Shown here: in pieces, positions 20,521-31,919 of the stretch
Layout of the letters: each line of letters opens with the position of its first letter
Numbering within the stretch: position 1 is the first letter of the stretch
Origin: Neoceratodus forsteri
Taxonomy: Eukaryota > Chordata > Ceratodontiformes > Ceratodontidae
Assembly (NCBI GenBank): GCA_016271365.2
Contig: CM057452.1
Coordinates: 1,239,781,001 to 1,239,845,000 of the forward strand
DNA length: 64,000 nt
Direction of reading: 5' to 3'
Translations under genes and position numbers: made by a program
The notes under the pieces: generated by a model
Seen by the model: the letters and a program-made list of their open reading frames with translations, nothing else
Database searches by the model: none
What the model was told of the DNA's origin: nothing

Positions 20521-21860
20521 ACCAGTCAGGACCTATGTGCCATGCTGGCTATGCAGTCAGGGTGTGGGTCATGCAGAACCACTTTTCTTGGTGAAGGGGC
20601 TGGAGTAGTACTATACCACATAGTGCAGGGGGGTGGCAGACTCATGTGCCACAATAAAGCACTGTGCATAAATTATCCAATGTAGTGTAGTCAGTGTTGT
20701 GCATGCCTGGTGTGCCATGTGTGCCTTGAGTGTACCTATTGTGGTGTCCCTAAATAGTGATCAGATCACTCCTGTGTCGCACCTTTACACAGATGTGCAG
20801 TGTGCCTCCTGTCTCCCTGTGACTTTGCTGTACTCTTTTTGGGTGGCTAGGGAGGTTTGCAATCTGTGTTGGAGGGGGTCCATTACATAACAGGGGTCCA
20901 GTCATAGCCAGACTGGGTGTGCCATGCTCCATGGGTACAGGGTTGGGGGCTGTAGGGTATGGAGCAGGGTTTACCTTTGCACCAAATCTGGCACCCATGG
21001 CCTGTGTAAGGGTGAGCTGACCACATGACCATAATATGCCAATAGGGCAGCTGTTGTCTTAGGGTGAGAATGAACTACAAAATAGGTGTGCAGCAGAAGA
21101 AATCTGCACAGTCATGGGAACAGCAGATGGAGTAGCAGCTCTGACAAGATATGTGGTTTATCATTGTGATTACCATGAATTACCTACATTGTTTTGTATT
21201 TTTAAAATGTGGCCTGGATTTTCAAATGGATGAGATTGCCACAAGCCCCTTCTGCTCAAAACATATGGTGCACCAGGCTTGCAGCAGTATAAAGAGATTT
21301 CTGTCCCTTGCAATGACATGATGCTGAGTAGACCATCTTTTCATGGCCTAGCTTGAATCAATACTGGGGATCCTTTTCACAGAGCTTGCAGCCAATGTTT
21401 GCCATAAATTAGGTCAATTGCTGCAACTGTGTCCAAGATACTAAAATTGAGCTCAGTCACAGCTGTCATCAGTGCAGCAGCTGCATCAGTGCAAGAGTTT
21501 TATACAAGACTGGATGCAAGCCCTTCATCAACCTTCAAAAATCCGACCCCCTGTGCTAATGTGTTGGACTGCTTGCTGAAACAGGAAAGAGGGGTGGAGA
21601 GGAAGGAGGGGGAGGAATAGAGTGAGGGATGAGGGAGGGCTGATGTTATTGGAGGGTGAGCTGACCATGTGACTGCAGCAAGCCAATCAGAAGGCTGTAT
21701 TCTTATATAAACTGACAAAAGTCCAAGCAACCCCGAAGCATGATCAACCTGCAAGCGTGAGTGTTATGAAGCAGAAGTGTGTTGTCTACATAAGTGGCAT
21801 CTGGGGGTGTCGGCAGGACATCCACAAGGAGGATCACAGGCTGCAGGCCACAGGCCACAC
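20521..21860. other. Unassigned DNA downstream of Harbinger transposase
   Basis: It probably includes the 3' part of the transposon. The phrase gggtgagctgaccacatgac (about 21011) recurs as agggtgagctgaccatgtga near 21653. A CCAAT word at 21682 is followed about 20 bp later by cttatataaac, a promoter-like pair. No coding sequence is recognised. Confidence 0.4.
21682..21712 (+). promoter_or_regulatory. CCAAT plus TATA-like pair
   Basis: gccaatcagaagg is followed by ttatataaac. Such spacing is common in LTR or transposon promoters, but no downstream gene is recognised, so this is only a sequence observation. Confidence 0.25.
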
Positions 21861-22190
21861 TAGAAACATAGAAACACAGAAGCATAGAAGTTGATGGCAG
21901 ATAAGGACCGCAAGGCCCATCCAGCCTGCCCATTTCTTTTCTACCTTATAAATGTGCCATCGGCATTTGCTCTGTCAATGGTCTATTTATTCATACTCAT
22001 CTTTATTGCTCCCTTATGCCTATCCCATGCCTGTTTGAAGCCCTGCACTGTATTCATATCCACCACTTCCTGAGGTAGGCTGTTTCATGCATCCATCACG
22101 CTTTCTGTGAAAAAGAACTTCCTAACATTACCCCTTAATCGACCTCCCTCTAATCTCATGCTGTGTCCTCTTGTCCTCTTATATTGAAAC
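21861..22190 (-). mobile_element. CR1 3' end, 5'-truncated
   Basis: The tail agaaacatagaaacacagaag is at 21861. The 3' UTR and the coding tail are homologous to 13087-13400 (copy C subfamily). The copy ends near cttatattgaaacatc at 22190. Its ORF2 tail is shorter than in copy C and carries no complete domain. Confidence 0.92.
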
Positions 22191-22522
22191 ATCCACCCAC
22201 ATGCAAAGGAAATATATTTCAAATACTGTATATGTTATAAAATATATTTTAAATAGATTTTGAATTTCATCCATAAATATATTTTCATAGTAGTGTCCAA
22301 ATATATTCATTGTATCTCAGATTGGATGGTTTTGTAATATTTGAGATATATCTAATGCATATATTTCAGACATACCTTAGATACTATTTTTGTATATTTC
22401 ATAGACTTATCTTGTTAATATTCTGGGAATTTTTATTCTCCCATATGGAAAATAAATACATTTTAGATATACAGTATTTATAAAAGTGCATTTCAGATAT
22501 GTATTTGATCATATGTCTGAAG

Positions 22523-22530
22523 TATATATA

Positions 22531-22610
<80 letters not shown>
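22523..22610. repeat. (TA)n microsatellite
   Basis: About 40 TA units with one gtg interruption near 22536. It yields a poly(Tyr-Ile) frame that is not a gene. Confidence 0.97.
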
Positions 22611-22612
<2 letters not shown>

Positions 22613-22678
22613 AAATTGGTTGGTTTTGAAATATTTGATTTATTTGCAGAATACATGTGACAGATATATTTAAGATAG

Positions 22679-22752
22679 GGGTTAGTGGGCAGGCTGGATG
22701 GGCCATGGGGTCCTCTTCTGCTGGCAAATTTCTATGTTTCTATGTTTCTATA
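22679..22752 (+). mobile_element. Tiny CR1 3' tail
   Basis: gggcaggctggatgggcc followed by tctatgtttctatgtttcta is the last 70 bp of CR1, extremely 5'-truncated. Confidence 0.85.
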
Positions 22753-24274
22753 AACCAAATATATTTACATGAAATTTTTATTATAGGTGCATGATATATA
22801 TTTAATATATCTGCTTATATATTTTGAATATTAAATAGATATACTTTTAATGTAATTGACATATAACAAAAATCATTTTTTTAAATAAATACATTGTAAA
22901 AATATCTTAAAATACCGAAACCATAGATTAATCTTAATGTCACATATTCTCAACTGTAAATTTGCAATTCTTCTATTAGCAATCATTTAGATGACTATAG
23001 TATGCATATCATTTAATGATGCACCATTATATAAATTTACAAAGTACACATTTCTACTTACATGTAGAACTTACCTCTTGATCTTATTATTTTTCGAGAC
23101 TCAAATTGGTATTTATACCACCCATTTGGTTCCTTTTTTTGTCAAGGTGAGTTCCAACATATACTGTACTTGTTTTTTACGCTTTACCTTTCCCTCTGGT
23201 CTGTCAGATAATGTTGTTGATTCAAAACTATTTTAGAAATAGAAATTACCATGCTTTTGGTCAATAAGCTCTACTTTTGAAATATACAAATTAGTTATGC
23301 AAATAGGTACACAGTACCATAGCAAGCTTTTGCAAAAATGTATTTGACATATGTATAAAAATATATTCTGCATATATTCTACAGATACTGTATCTTACTA
23401 GCAAATAAGATTCATATTTTACTGACAGCAGAAATTAGGCTCATACGCATACCAGACCAGGAGCTCCAGAAGGCAGTTCTTGGATTTTTCATCACAAAAT
23501 GTATTTGTACAGTAAAGGCAAAATTATGAAACTAAAGCCAGCAGTAGCAATAGTAAAATCAGACATTCCCACAGGATGTCTATTTCACACTGTTCTTGAA
23601 AAAGAATGAGAACAGCACAAAATGCCAGTCCCATGGGGAGGTCTGACTTTTACTATTGTTACTTTAGGCTTTGGTTTGACAACATTTTATACATTTACAG
23701 AAATAAGTCTATTTATATTTCAAAGGTCTATGTAATATACATTCCAGTCATATTTATAAACTATAAAACATGTTTATTTGCAATGCAAAACATATATTTA
23801 AAATGTATTATAAGTATATATAGGATAAATAACACATATAGCACATTACAGATACTTTCCAGATGTATATCAGGCCAAACCTATTTTAATATATATAAAG
23901 TATATCTCAGAATATACATCTCTAATATATTGAAAATATATGTTTGCTAACATACACTTATTGTAGAACTTACAGGATAAAATTATGCTTACATAAACTA
24001 TAATGCTTTTTTTATTAGAGAGTCCATAAAAACATTAAAAAGTTAAAATATTTTCTTTGACAAAATAGCAAAACATATACATTTAGTATATCAATGCCAA
24101 GTGTAAGACATGCCTCATTGAATGCTGCAAATATCTAAAGTATAACTGGAAAATGCACAGATATCAGAAATATGTGGCGTATTTAGGCATATTCAAATAT
24201 AGTCTTGCTATTAACAAAATACAATATAGTTCTTTTCCATAAGGGTATAATTTAAAACTATGTTATGAATATGT

Positions 24275-24275
<1 letters not shown>

Positions 24276-24348
<73 letters not shown>
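24276..24348. repeat. (TC)n(TA)n compound microsatellite
   Basis: TC units at 24276-24305 run directly into TA units to about 24348. Confidence 0.97.
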
Positions 24349-24349
<1 letters not shown>

Positions 24350-25559
24350 TATAGTAGCACCGTAGTGCTACCATAGTTAGGGTTGAGTAGCACTTTTAAG
24401 GTTAAAGGGTGAAACTTTGCACCTTAATAACTTTGCCACTGTTCAATGTATGTGCCTGAAATTTGGTATGCTGGGTTGGGAATAGTAGATCTTGGGATCT
24501 GCCAACATTTGTACCAGTCACGTATACGGCTGCGGAGTTATTAAGTGACATCCGAATGCACAAGTATGCTTTTTTGTGCATTCTTTGCTCATGCCTACAG
24601 GTTGCACAGTTTGTGCGACAGGTCCAAAATCTTCAAAGAACATGTGGCCAGGATCCTTGATGTGCCTTTTGAAGATTTCATGAAAAAATATTGAATGGTT
24701 CAAAAGTTATTCAAAAAACAAATTCCCATTATAAGTCAAGGGGAAAGTTAACAAAAAGTTCAACCTTTTTGCAAATGCACTTTTTAGTGTTGCAAATGGC
24801 CCTAGTAGTGTCACAAATCCACCATTTTTTTCAGTTACTGATCATAAAAATACTTGTCATTTAAAATCGGAACCCTCTAGGAACACAATTATTTTTGTGT
24901 TCACCTAGTCGGACCCTCAGGATGCTAGCCATGTTTTTATTTTGAGGTTAAACACCCCAGAAATATGTTTTTAAAATTTCTGGAAAAAGTAGTATCACAA
25001 AGTAGTGTCATACTCATGATACTTTTGTGATTTCATTTGCAAAAGTGTTGTGATTTGTGACACTATTTTGCGAGACTATGCTCAAAATAACAAAAATTCT
25101 TTGCCACCTTGCTGTAAAAGAACGGTTTGGTCTATTGGGCTGAAATATGGAGGGAAGACAGCCAACATGCCACAGAAGTGCCTTTTGGTAGTTTGATGAA
25201 AATATATTAGAGGGCTGCAAAGTCACGGCACTCAGAAGTTGATGTTTTTTCCCATAGGATAACATTACAGCATCCGTCGTGCCTTTTGGGACCTGTATCT
25301 CGGAAACGGTGCGAGATAGTGACTTTTTGTCAGAAAAATACTTAGCCTTCCAAACAGGAGCTAAGCACAAAATTAGCCAGGAATGTCATAATTCATATGA
25401 AAGTTTCATTTTTTTCCTACGTCGTACAGTTCCTGAGATATAAGTAATTTAGCATTCCAAGTTCTCCTTTTCTGCTCCGAGGCCCATTATTATGCATACA
25501 TTCTTTGTATTCACTGTCTTTTTCAATGCAGTTTTTGGGGAAAAGAAGGGTGTGCCCTT
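24349..25559. other. Unidentified repeat-like block with recurring motifs
   Basis: The sequence has phrases that recur with variation: taataactttgcc / ggagttattaagtg / caaaagttattc; tgatgtgccttttgaag / cgtgccttttgggac / aagtgccttttggtag; and gtagtatcacaaagtagtgtc with its near-inverse cattttgcgagac...gtgacactatt. No transposase or other protein is recognised. The frame at 25370-25014 (118 codons) has no known motif. The style suggests a large repeated element of unknown class leading into the minisatellite that follows. Confidence 0.35.
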
Positions 25560-26345
25560 TCGTTACTGTGCCAGTTAGCATTTTCAGTTGCGTTTCCATT
25601 ACTGTTTGCATCACCGCCCGTAATGCCACCATATAAGCGCTACGGTTTGCATTCTCTTCGCTTGCACTTCTGTTTCATGCTACTGTTACCATTTGCATTT
25701 CCATTGCTGTTTATGTTTTTTTTTTGTATCAGCCTCTGCATTGCTATTTTCATTTGCTGTCGACCTTCCATTTGCGTGTGTCTTATGTTTTGCGTCATCG
25801 TCGCTGTTACCATTACCATTGGCATTTCCAATCACGTTACCATGACTGTGCACATTATGGTTTGTGTTTCTGTATGTGCTTGCATTTGCATTTCCATTTC
25901 CATTTCCTCTGACATTACTGTTGCTGTTACCATTACCATTTATGTTTCCATTTGTGGTACCGTGACCGTGCGTGATACGGTTTGTGTTTCAGTACTCGCT
26001 TCCATTGGTATTTCCATTTCTGTTTCCTTTGGCATTATTGTTGATGTTACTATTACTATTTGCATTTACAATAGCAGTTCTGTGACCATGTGAGTCATGG
26101 TTTGCATTTCCGTATGTGCCTCATTTTGGTTTCCATTTCTGTTTTCTTTGGCATTATTGTTGCTGTTACCATTACCATTTGCATTTCCAATTTCGGTACC
26201 ATGACCATGTGCGTTACCAATTGTGTTCCATACAAGCTTGCATTTGTGTCTCCGTTTCTGTCACTGTTTGTTTTGGCGTAATTTTGCCCTTATGTTTCTA
26301 TTACGTTTGTGTTACCATTTTCGTTTGTGTCACCATGTGTGTAAC
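25560..26345. repeat. 120-bp minisatellite built from 6-bp words
   Basis: The phrase t(t/c)g(c/a)tgttac(c/t)attac occurs at 25801, 25921, 26041 and 26160, a period of 120 bp. Degenerate units lie before (about 25680) and after. Inside each unit, gttacc, catttc and cgtttc words make a 6-bp sub-period. Because 120 is divisible by three, frames stay open across units on both strands. This explains the 156-codon frame at 25623-26093; it is not a gene. Confidence 0.85.
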
Positions 26346-26482
26346 CCTTGAGCTTCATGCTTGTATTGCACTTATCGCTATATGTCACAAACATCACTGC
26401 AGGGGAGTGAGGACCTGAAGGTCCCAGCTCCCACCACCACATTACATTCACTATTTATAGTTCTCTTTCTCAAAAGAAGGAA

Positions 26483-26855
26483 ATTCATGACAAAAAGCTC
26501 AGTTTAATGCATCAGTTAGGGTTGCTCCACAGCAACAAAAGCAAGGAAATTTGATGTTAGGGTTGAAAGCCCCCCCTTACACCCCCCACTCCGCCCCCCC
26601 AACCGGCATCAGGGTGTGCGTTAGGGTTGTCGGTCCTAACTCTCACCCCATTCTCCTATACTTCACCACCTCAGCTTGTTTACACATGGAATAGGGTGAG
26701 AGTTAGGGCCGATGACCTCAACGCAAACCCCAATGCCAGTTGGGCGGAGTGGGAGGTGCAAGGGGGGCTTTCAGCCCTAACATCGAATTTCCTCACTTTT
26801 GTTGCTGTGGAACAACCTTAATTGATGCATTAAACTGAGTTTTTTGCCATGAATA
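26483..26855. mobile_element. Foldback MITE with ~170-bp arms
   Basis: The left arm 26483-26655 (attcatgacaaaaagctcag...) and right arm 26690-26855 (...gagttttttgccatgaat) are reverse complements along their whole length, with about a dozen differences and a loop of about 35 bp. Inner landmarks are gttagggttgaaagccccc / gggggctttcagccctaac. It has no coding capacity. The right end adjoins an ATCTAT microsatellite. Confidence 0.85.
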
Positions 26856-26900
26856 TCTATATCTATATCTATATCTATATCTATATCTATATCTATATAC

Positions 26901-26950
<50 letters not shown>
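26853..26950. repeat. (ATCTAT)n and (TA)n microsatellite
   Basis: ATCTAT hexamers occupy about 26853-26898, followed by TA units to about 26949. It gives a Tyr-Arg / Ile-Asp repeat frame on the minus strand that is not a gene. Confidence 0.96.
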
Positions 26951-26951
<1 letters not shown>

Positions 26952-27342
26952 TAGCTTCTTAAGAGGGAAACCAAAAATGAAAATGTATAAGTAACTCAGA
27001 ATATATATGTTGGAAAGATTCAAAATATATGTTTACCTAAAACACAAAATATGTAGAAACTGCAATAATGTGTATGCACAAATAAGTATTTTTGGTTTTA
27101 TTCAGACATAACAGTGAAAGAACAAAAACTTTAACTTTGAAACAGTACAGCAAAAATATATTTCAAATATGTATATCAAAGATGCATCCCAAATATGATA
27201 CATCTTGGATCATTCTGCTAATATCTAGAATATACCTTGAAATATATCTGAAAAGTGTAAATGTATCTGACATATATTTAAAACATATTTGGGGATGCAA
27301 GGATATATTTCAGATATTAAAATATTTAGATCTTTTCCATAT
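26951..27342. repeat. AT-rich atatattt word array, continued
   Basis: Same composition and words as 22191-24275, for example acatatatttaaaacatatt and gatatatttcagatatt. It ends where CR1 copy H begins. Confidence 0.5.
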
Positions 27343-27799
27343 GGTAAGGTACAAATGGGACGGACAGAGGAACCACAGGGTCTGGATCAGATATGGGGGC
27401 GAGAACAGCAAGGCAGCTAATGTGGGGAAAGGGGCCACAGAGGGGGGAACAAAAGAGGAAGGGAGTACACAGATCTTCAGGATCCAACTCCCCCAATGGG
27501 AAGGAAGACCTTGTGCAGGGGGCAGGATAACAGTAATGGGAACTGGCAAGGCAGGAAGGGGAGGGTGTCCAGTGGGCGTACCACCAGAGATGTCAGTGCA
27601 AAATATGTTCTTCTCACTGGACAGTGGGGAAGAGAGGGAACTTGGATGGATGGGTAATAACAGTGAGATGCAGAACTGGGGGTTACCTAGAGGGGGCTGG
27701 GACTGGGGTAGATGGTACGAGTGGTCGAAGTGGAGTACCGAATGTGCAGTAGGGGAAGGAGGAGGCAGGTAGGCGAGGTCCAAGGCATGGGGGGAGGCC

Positions 27800-28270
27800 C
27801 AGGAGGGAAGGTTAAGATGGTGATCTTCAGGGATTCAATAGTAAAGAGGGTGAGGTGGTTTGGGAAGGGGCCAAGACCAAATCATAAGAGGATAGAATGT
27901 CTGCCAGGGACAACAACAGGGAAAGTGGGATCACTGGTAGCCAAGCACATTAGGCAGACAGGTGGAAAAACTCACATAATAGTACATCTGGGTACAAGCA
28001 ACCTTGTAGGATATGAGGTGGAGGTAATGCAAGAGAGGTTGAGGATGGTGGGGAAAATCTGCAGAGCTAGAGAGTACAGTAGCCTTCTTGTAGGTGCTAC
28101 CAGTTCCAGGGGGCGGCACTATGAGGAAAGTTAGAACTAAGGAAGTCAATATATGGGTCAGAGGGTGGTGTGAGGTGGTACAGGCTACCTGGAGACTGGG
28201 AAGGGGACTGGGCAAATAAAGTCTTGTATACACAAGACAGGCTACATCTAAGTAAAAAGGGTACAAGGAT
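27800..28270 (+). pseudogene. CR1 ORF1 esterase remnant (copy H)
   Basis: The frame to 28134 reads MVIFRDSIVKRV (SGNH block I; RDS where GDS is usual), then CLPGTTTGKV, IIVHLGTSNLVGYEV (block III; TSN where TND is usual), and EYSSLLVGATSSRGR. The continuation in another frame near 28230 (tacatctaagtaaaaaggg) corresponds to the DGLHLS-KG block. Replaced key residues and frame breaks mean no activity is expected. Confidence 0.75.
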
Positions 28271-28629
28271 CCTGGTGGACAAGGTGGAGGAATTCATGCA
28301 GAGAGACCTCTATGTATAAACTGAAGAGTAGCAGTCTGCAGGGTGCCAATTAGGACAGAGTATGGAGGAACTAGTGGAGAGGGGTGGAGAAGGGAAGAAG
28401 GGACTGAGGGGGGAAGTGGGGTTGGGACAGGAGTAAGGGGGACAGAGGAACTATTGAAAAGAGGGCAGGAGGGAAGGCAGGACTAGGGGAAGGTAAGTAA
28501 GAGGATGGGGTGGGATGGGGTAAAGGGGGGCCAGAGTTGAGGTGGAGGCTAGTGTGTCTGAGAAAAGGGTAAAGAGAGGCCAGTGTCAAGGTGGAGGGTA
28601 ATGTTTCTGATTTGCCAGACTCCTGGCTG

Positions 28630-29240
28630 AGATGCAGGCACTAATGACTGAAGGAGAGGTGGAAATAGTGGCCATCACAGAGACATGGGCCTCACCAAAC
28701 TACTACAATGACCTCACAGTCCCTGGGGACAAATTGTATAGGAAGGATAGGGAAATGGGTTGGGGGTGTTGCTCTATAAGTGATGAAGGGGATCACCTTT
28801 ACCAGAGATGAAGGGATGAATGGAAAGACAGAAGTATTATGGGTGCTGGTCTAAGCCAGAGGGGAGAAAAATAAGGATGGGGCAGTTTACATGCCACCTT
28901 CACAGGATGAGGACTTAGTCAAGGTACTGGAGTTCCAGATCATGGAAATGGCAGGCAAGGAGGGGCATAGTTATTGTGGGAGATTTCAGTCTACCTGAGG
29001 TGGATTGGAAAATCTTGGCTGCCTCCAGCACCAAAGAACAGATATTGCTGGACACATTCCAGTGTAGATTCCTGACACAAGGTGTTATGGACTCCACTAG
29101 AAAGATAGCCATACTGGACCTGGTCCTTTCCAACTGTGAACAAATCTAGGACGTAAAACTGGAAGAGCCACTAGCAGGTAGTAACCATCACATGGTGTGG
29201 TTCCACCTGGATATGGGCAGAGAGATAGTCAGGATCAAGT
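28630..29240 (+). pseudogene. CR1 endonuclease remnant (copy H)
   Basis: EVEIVAITETWAS (catalytic Glu) is encoded near 28652. A GDFxLPEVDW-like motif lies near 28980 (gggagatttcagtctacctg), and LDLVLSN near 29115. The SDH motif is degraded to tagtaaccatcac (SNH) near 29180. Several stops occur. In CR1 this domain nicks target DNA. Confidence 0.72.
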
Positions 29241-29649
29241 CAAGGGTTTGAGATTTCAGATTGACTTTGATAAGATTGGAGAAATTTTGCTAGTGCACCT
29301 TGCTGAGATCAGTAAAGAGGTGTGTTGGAACAGACATAAGCCATGATAAAGGAGGATCTGGTGGAGGTCACTAGTTAGTGTGCCAAACTCAAAAGCAAGA
29401 AATCTAAAGCTGAAAAGCCCAGCTGGTTCAGAAAGGAAGAAGCAAATAAAGTAAAGGAAAAAGAAGGCAGCCTTCTGCAAGTACTATCCTACTCAGAATA
29501 AGGAGGATAGGGAGGTCTGTAATAATAAATCAAGGGCGGCATGCAGAGAAGTTAGAGAGGTAAAGGCTGCTAGGAAAGTACAGCTGGCACAAGGAGTAAA
29601 ATCAGATGAGAAGGCTTTCTTCAAATACATAAGAGAGAAGTGGAATATT

Positions 29650-30660
29650 AAAGGTGAAATTGTCAGGTTAAAAATGGACTGGGGTTATGCAGAAGGAAGT
29701 GAAGAGAAAGAAGGACTACAGAGAAGGACAGATGAGTGCCTCAAGGGAGCAGGGAGGTGGGGCAGGGAAGGGGATGTCACTGATATAGTAATAGAGTTAC
29801 ACAGGGTGCTAAAGGGCCTTAAGGCACTGAAGGTGGACAAATCCCCAGAACCAGATGGAGTGCACCCGAGGGTTCTAAAGGAACTGGCGTAGGTGCTGGT
29901 GGGCCCCCTGGCAGAGCTGCTTAACACCTCTCTGGAGTCTGGAAGTATACCCTGAGACTGGAAAACTGCACATGTGGTGCCTCTCCATAAAAGTGATCCA
30001 AGAGCTATAACAGGAATTACATGCCAGTCAGCCTGGCCTCTACTGTGAGAAAACTATTGACGACTGTCCTGAAGGAGAGACTGGTGGGCTTTCTCAAGAA
30101 AAATGGACAGCAAGACAAGAGGCAGCATGATGAGTTTGTATCAGGGAGGTCCTGCTAGACTAATCTGATAGCCTTTCACTGGGTGACCAAGACAGTGGAC
30201 AGGGGCCATGTGGTTGATGTCCTGTTTCTGGACTCTAGCAAGGCCTTTGACTCTGCACCTCATAGAAGATTAGTCAGGAAGCTGGAGGATCTGGGGATGG
30301 GTAGCAAGCTCACTAGATGGGTCAAAAACTGGTTAGGAGACAGAAGCCAAAATGTGGTGGTCGAGGGGGGAACTCTTGGAAGCTAGGCCAGTGACCAGTG
30401 ATGTCCTATAGGGCTCTATGCTCAGTCTGGTGTTGTGTAACATCTTCATCAGTGACATAGCAGATTGAATCAAGGGTAAAATTTGTCTGTTTGCAAATGA
30501 CATGAAGCTCTGTGGGAAGGTGGACATTGAGGAGGGGAGTCAAAAACTAAGGGAATACCTGACTAGGTTAGAGAAGCGGTCTGGCATTTGGCAACTGGGC
30601 TTCAAAGCTAAAAAGTGCAATATTATGCACTCAGAGGCAAGGAACCCAAATATCAAATAC
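29650..30660 (+). pseudogene. CR1 reverse transcriptase remnant (copy H)
   Basis: The frame 29674-29892 has LKVDKSPEPDGVHPRVLKEL. The frame 30183-30386 has VLFLDSSKAFDSAPHRRL (motif A, Asp kept) and VKNWLGDRSQNVVVEGG. Near 30483 the catalytic motif reads LFANDMKLCG, so FADD has become FAND. Stops at several places show long inactivity. Confidence 0.82.
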
Positions 30661-31081
30661 TGACTGGAAGGTACTGTATGCAGGTCAACAAGTCTGATCA
30701 AGAAAAAAACCTGAAGGATATCATCAAGAGTGATCTGAAGCACTCAGCACACTGCAGGACAGGAACAGCAGGAGCAAATTGAATGCCCAGCTGCATAGCC
30801 AGAGGGATTACCAGCAGTAAGATGGAGATCATACTGTGCTGTACAGGTCACTGGTAAGACCGCACCTAGAGTACAGTATGCAGTATTGGTGCACTTATCT
30901 TAAGGAAGATGCCAACTTGCTGGAGACAGTTCAGAGAAGGGCAATCAAGATGATCAAGGGCCACTAGGGCAACACCTACAAGGAGAGGCTCAAGGGGCTC
31001 AACATGTACTGCGTTGAAGACAGAAAGGGGAAGGGGAATGATCGAGACCTTCAAATACCTTAAAGATGCAGTATTAATAGA

Positions 31082-31276
31082 GTGAATACGGAGGGCCCCT
31101 TCCATATTAGTGGGAGCAAGTCCACTAGGGGGCATAGCCTAAAGATGGTGGAGTGGAAGATTCAGCAGGGAGATGAAAGGAGGTACTTTTTCACAGAAAA
31201 AGTGGTGGCCAAGTGGGACGAGTTGCCAGAGGAGGTGGTCTCTCTGAAAAAGGTAGATAACTTCAAGAGAGGATAG
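31082..31276 (+). pseudogene. CR1 ORF2 C-terminal tail (copy H)
   Basis: The frame contains RRYFFTEKVVAKWDELPEEV, homologous to the conserved FFTERVV-AWN-LP-EVV tail of the other copies. It lies just before the 3' UTR. Confidence 0.8.
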
Positions 31277-31466
31277 GACAGAATGAAAGTGAAAGTTTCT
31301 GGGGAGGAAAGGGAGAGCAGTGAACTGAGTGGGGTTAGTGGGATCTGGGGAGGGGGGCTGGTTCCACTGTTGATATGGGTGAACCTGCACAACAGAGTAG
31401 ACAATATAGACCACAAGACCTTTATCTGCTGGCCTATTCAAAGGGATGTTCACATGTATGTATCCT

Positions 31467-31630
31467 CACAAAATACTAAAATTGCGTGATCCTCAACACC
31501 AATATCAGTAAACCAGGTGCCCCAGCACTTGGCTCAAAGGCCTCATGACAAAGCTCCTTTGAACAAAGTGCTGGTGTACATGATCCATTAACATTGTTGC
31601 TGAGGATCACGCAGTATTGGTATTTTGTGT
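31467..31630. mobile_element. 164-bp hairpin MITE
   Basis: The left end acaaaatactaaaattgcgt and right end acgcagtattggtattttgt are reverse complements with few mismatches. Pairing continues inward through gatcctcaaca / tgctgaggatc and ccagcacttgg / caaagtgctgg to a short loop. The whole element can fold as one stem. It sits immediately after the CR1 copy H 3' end. The target-site duplication is not clear. Confidence 0.82.
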
Positions 31631-31919
31631 TGATTTGGCAAAAAAATCTAAATTTGCACTAGGAAATTTGTCTACACTGGATTTAACTTTGCTCACACTG
31701 CATGCCAGTAAAGAATGCAGCCACTGCCTTGCTTGTTAGTGTGTCTGTTGGGATGTAGCTTCTTCCAGCAGCAGCACTCATTGCCATCCCCTGGGGATTG
31801 GGTGCAATTCTTGAACTTTGCCACTGGTACATTACTTGTGGGTACAGTTGTTGGTGAGCACTTCTCTGTGTCCCTGCCTATTCCTGCCCCTGCATGCCAC
31901 ATACTGTACTTATACTCAC
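31631..31919. other. Flank of Myb/SANT fragment, unassigned
   Basis: It may be the transposon tail or an intron of the Myb gene. Read on the minus strand, a good donor-like agggtgagta lies at about 31922-31913. No other feature is seen. Confidence 0.35.

Larger units (their letters stand above)
22191..24275. repeat. AT-rich array of diverged atatattt words
   Basis: Motifs such as aaatatatttcaaatact, gacatatatttaaaac, tatatttcagatat and catatatttaaaatgt recur at irregular 15-40 bp spacing through 22200-22500, 22755-22900, 23330-23420 and 23740-23960, and again at 27000-27330. It looks like an old AT-rich satellite eroded by mutation. Open frames here (for example 23606-23950) are low-complexity artefacts rich in Ile, Tyr and Lys. 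Confidence 0.5.
27343..31450 (+). mobile_element. Decayed near full-length CR1 LINE (copy H)
   Basis: The CR1 order is kept on the plus strand: ORF1 esterase (about 27800-28270), endonuclease (28630-29240), linker, RT (29650-30660), C-terminal tail (30740-31276), and a 3' UTR with degraded gtagacaatatagacc...ctttatctgctg. Many stops and frameshifts occur. It is older than copies A and D. The 5' limit near 27343 is set by the change from AT-rich to GC-richer sequence. Confidence 0.85.

Noticed and set aside
21682..21712. Host gene promoter
   Set aside because: Only a CCAAT and TATA-like pair is present, without a downstream coding region; kept only as a low-confidence motif.
22399..22656. Tyr-Ile repeat protein
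   Set aside because: Translation of a (TA)n microsatellite.
25623..26093. 156-codon open frame as a hydrophobic membrane protein gene
   Set aside because: It lies inside the 120-bp minisatellite. The open frame follows from a period divisible by three and from T-rich hexamers, and both strands stay open.
26777..27023. Arg-Tyr / Ile-Asp repeat protein frames
   Set aside because: Translations of ATCTAT and TA repeats.
27092..27772. 226-codon frame as a host gene
   Set aside because: It crosses from the AT-rich array into the 5' part of a decayed CR1. No domain is seen, and its composition changes abruptly at the junction.
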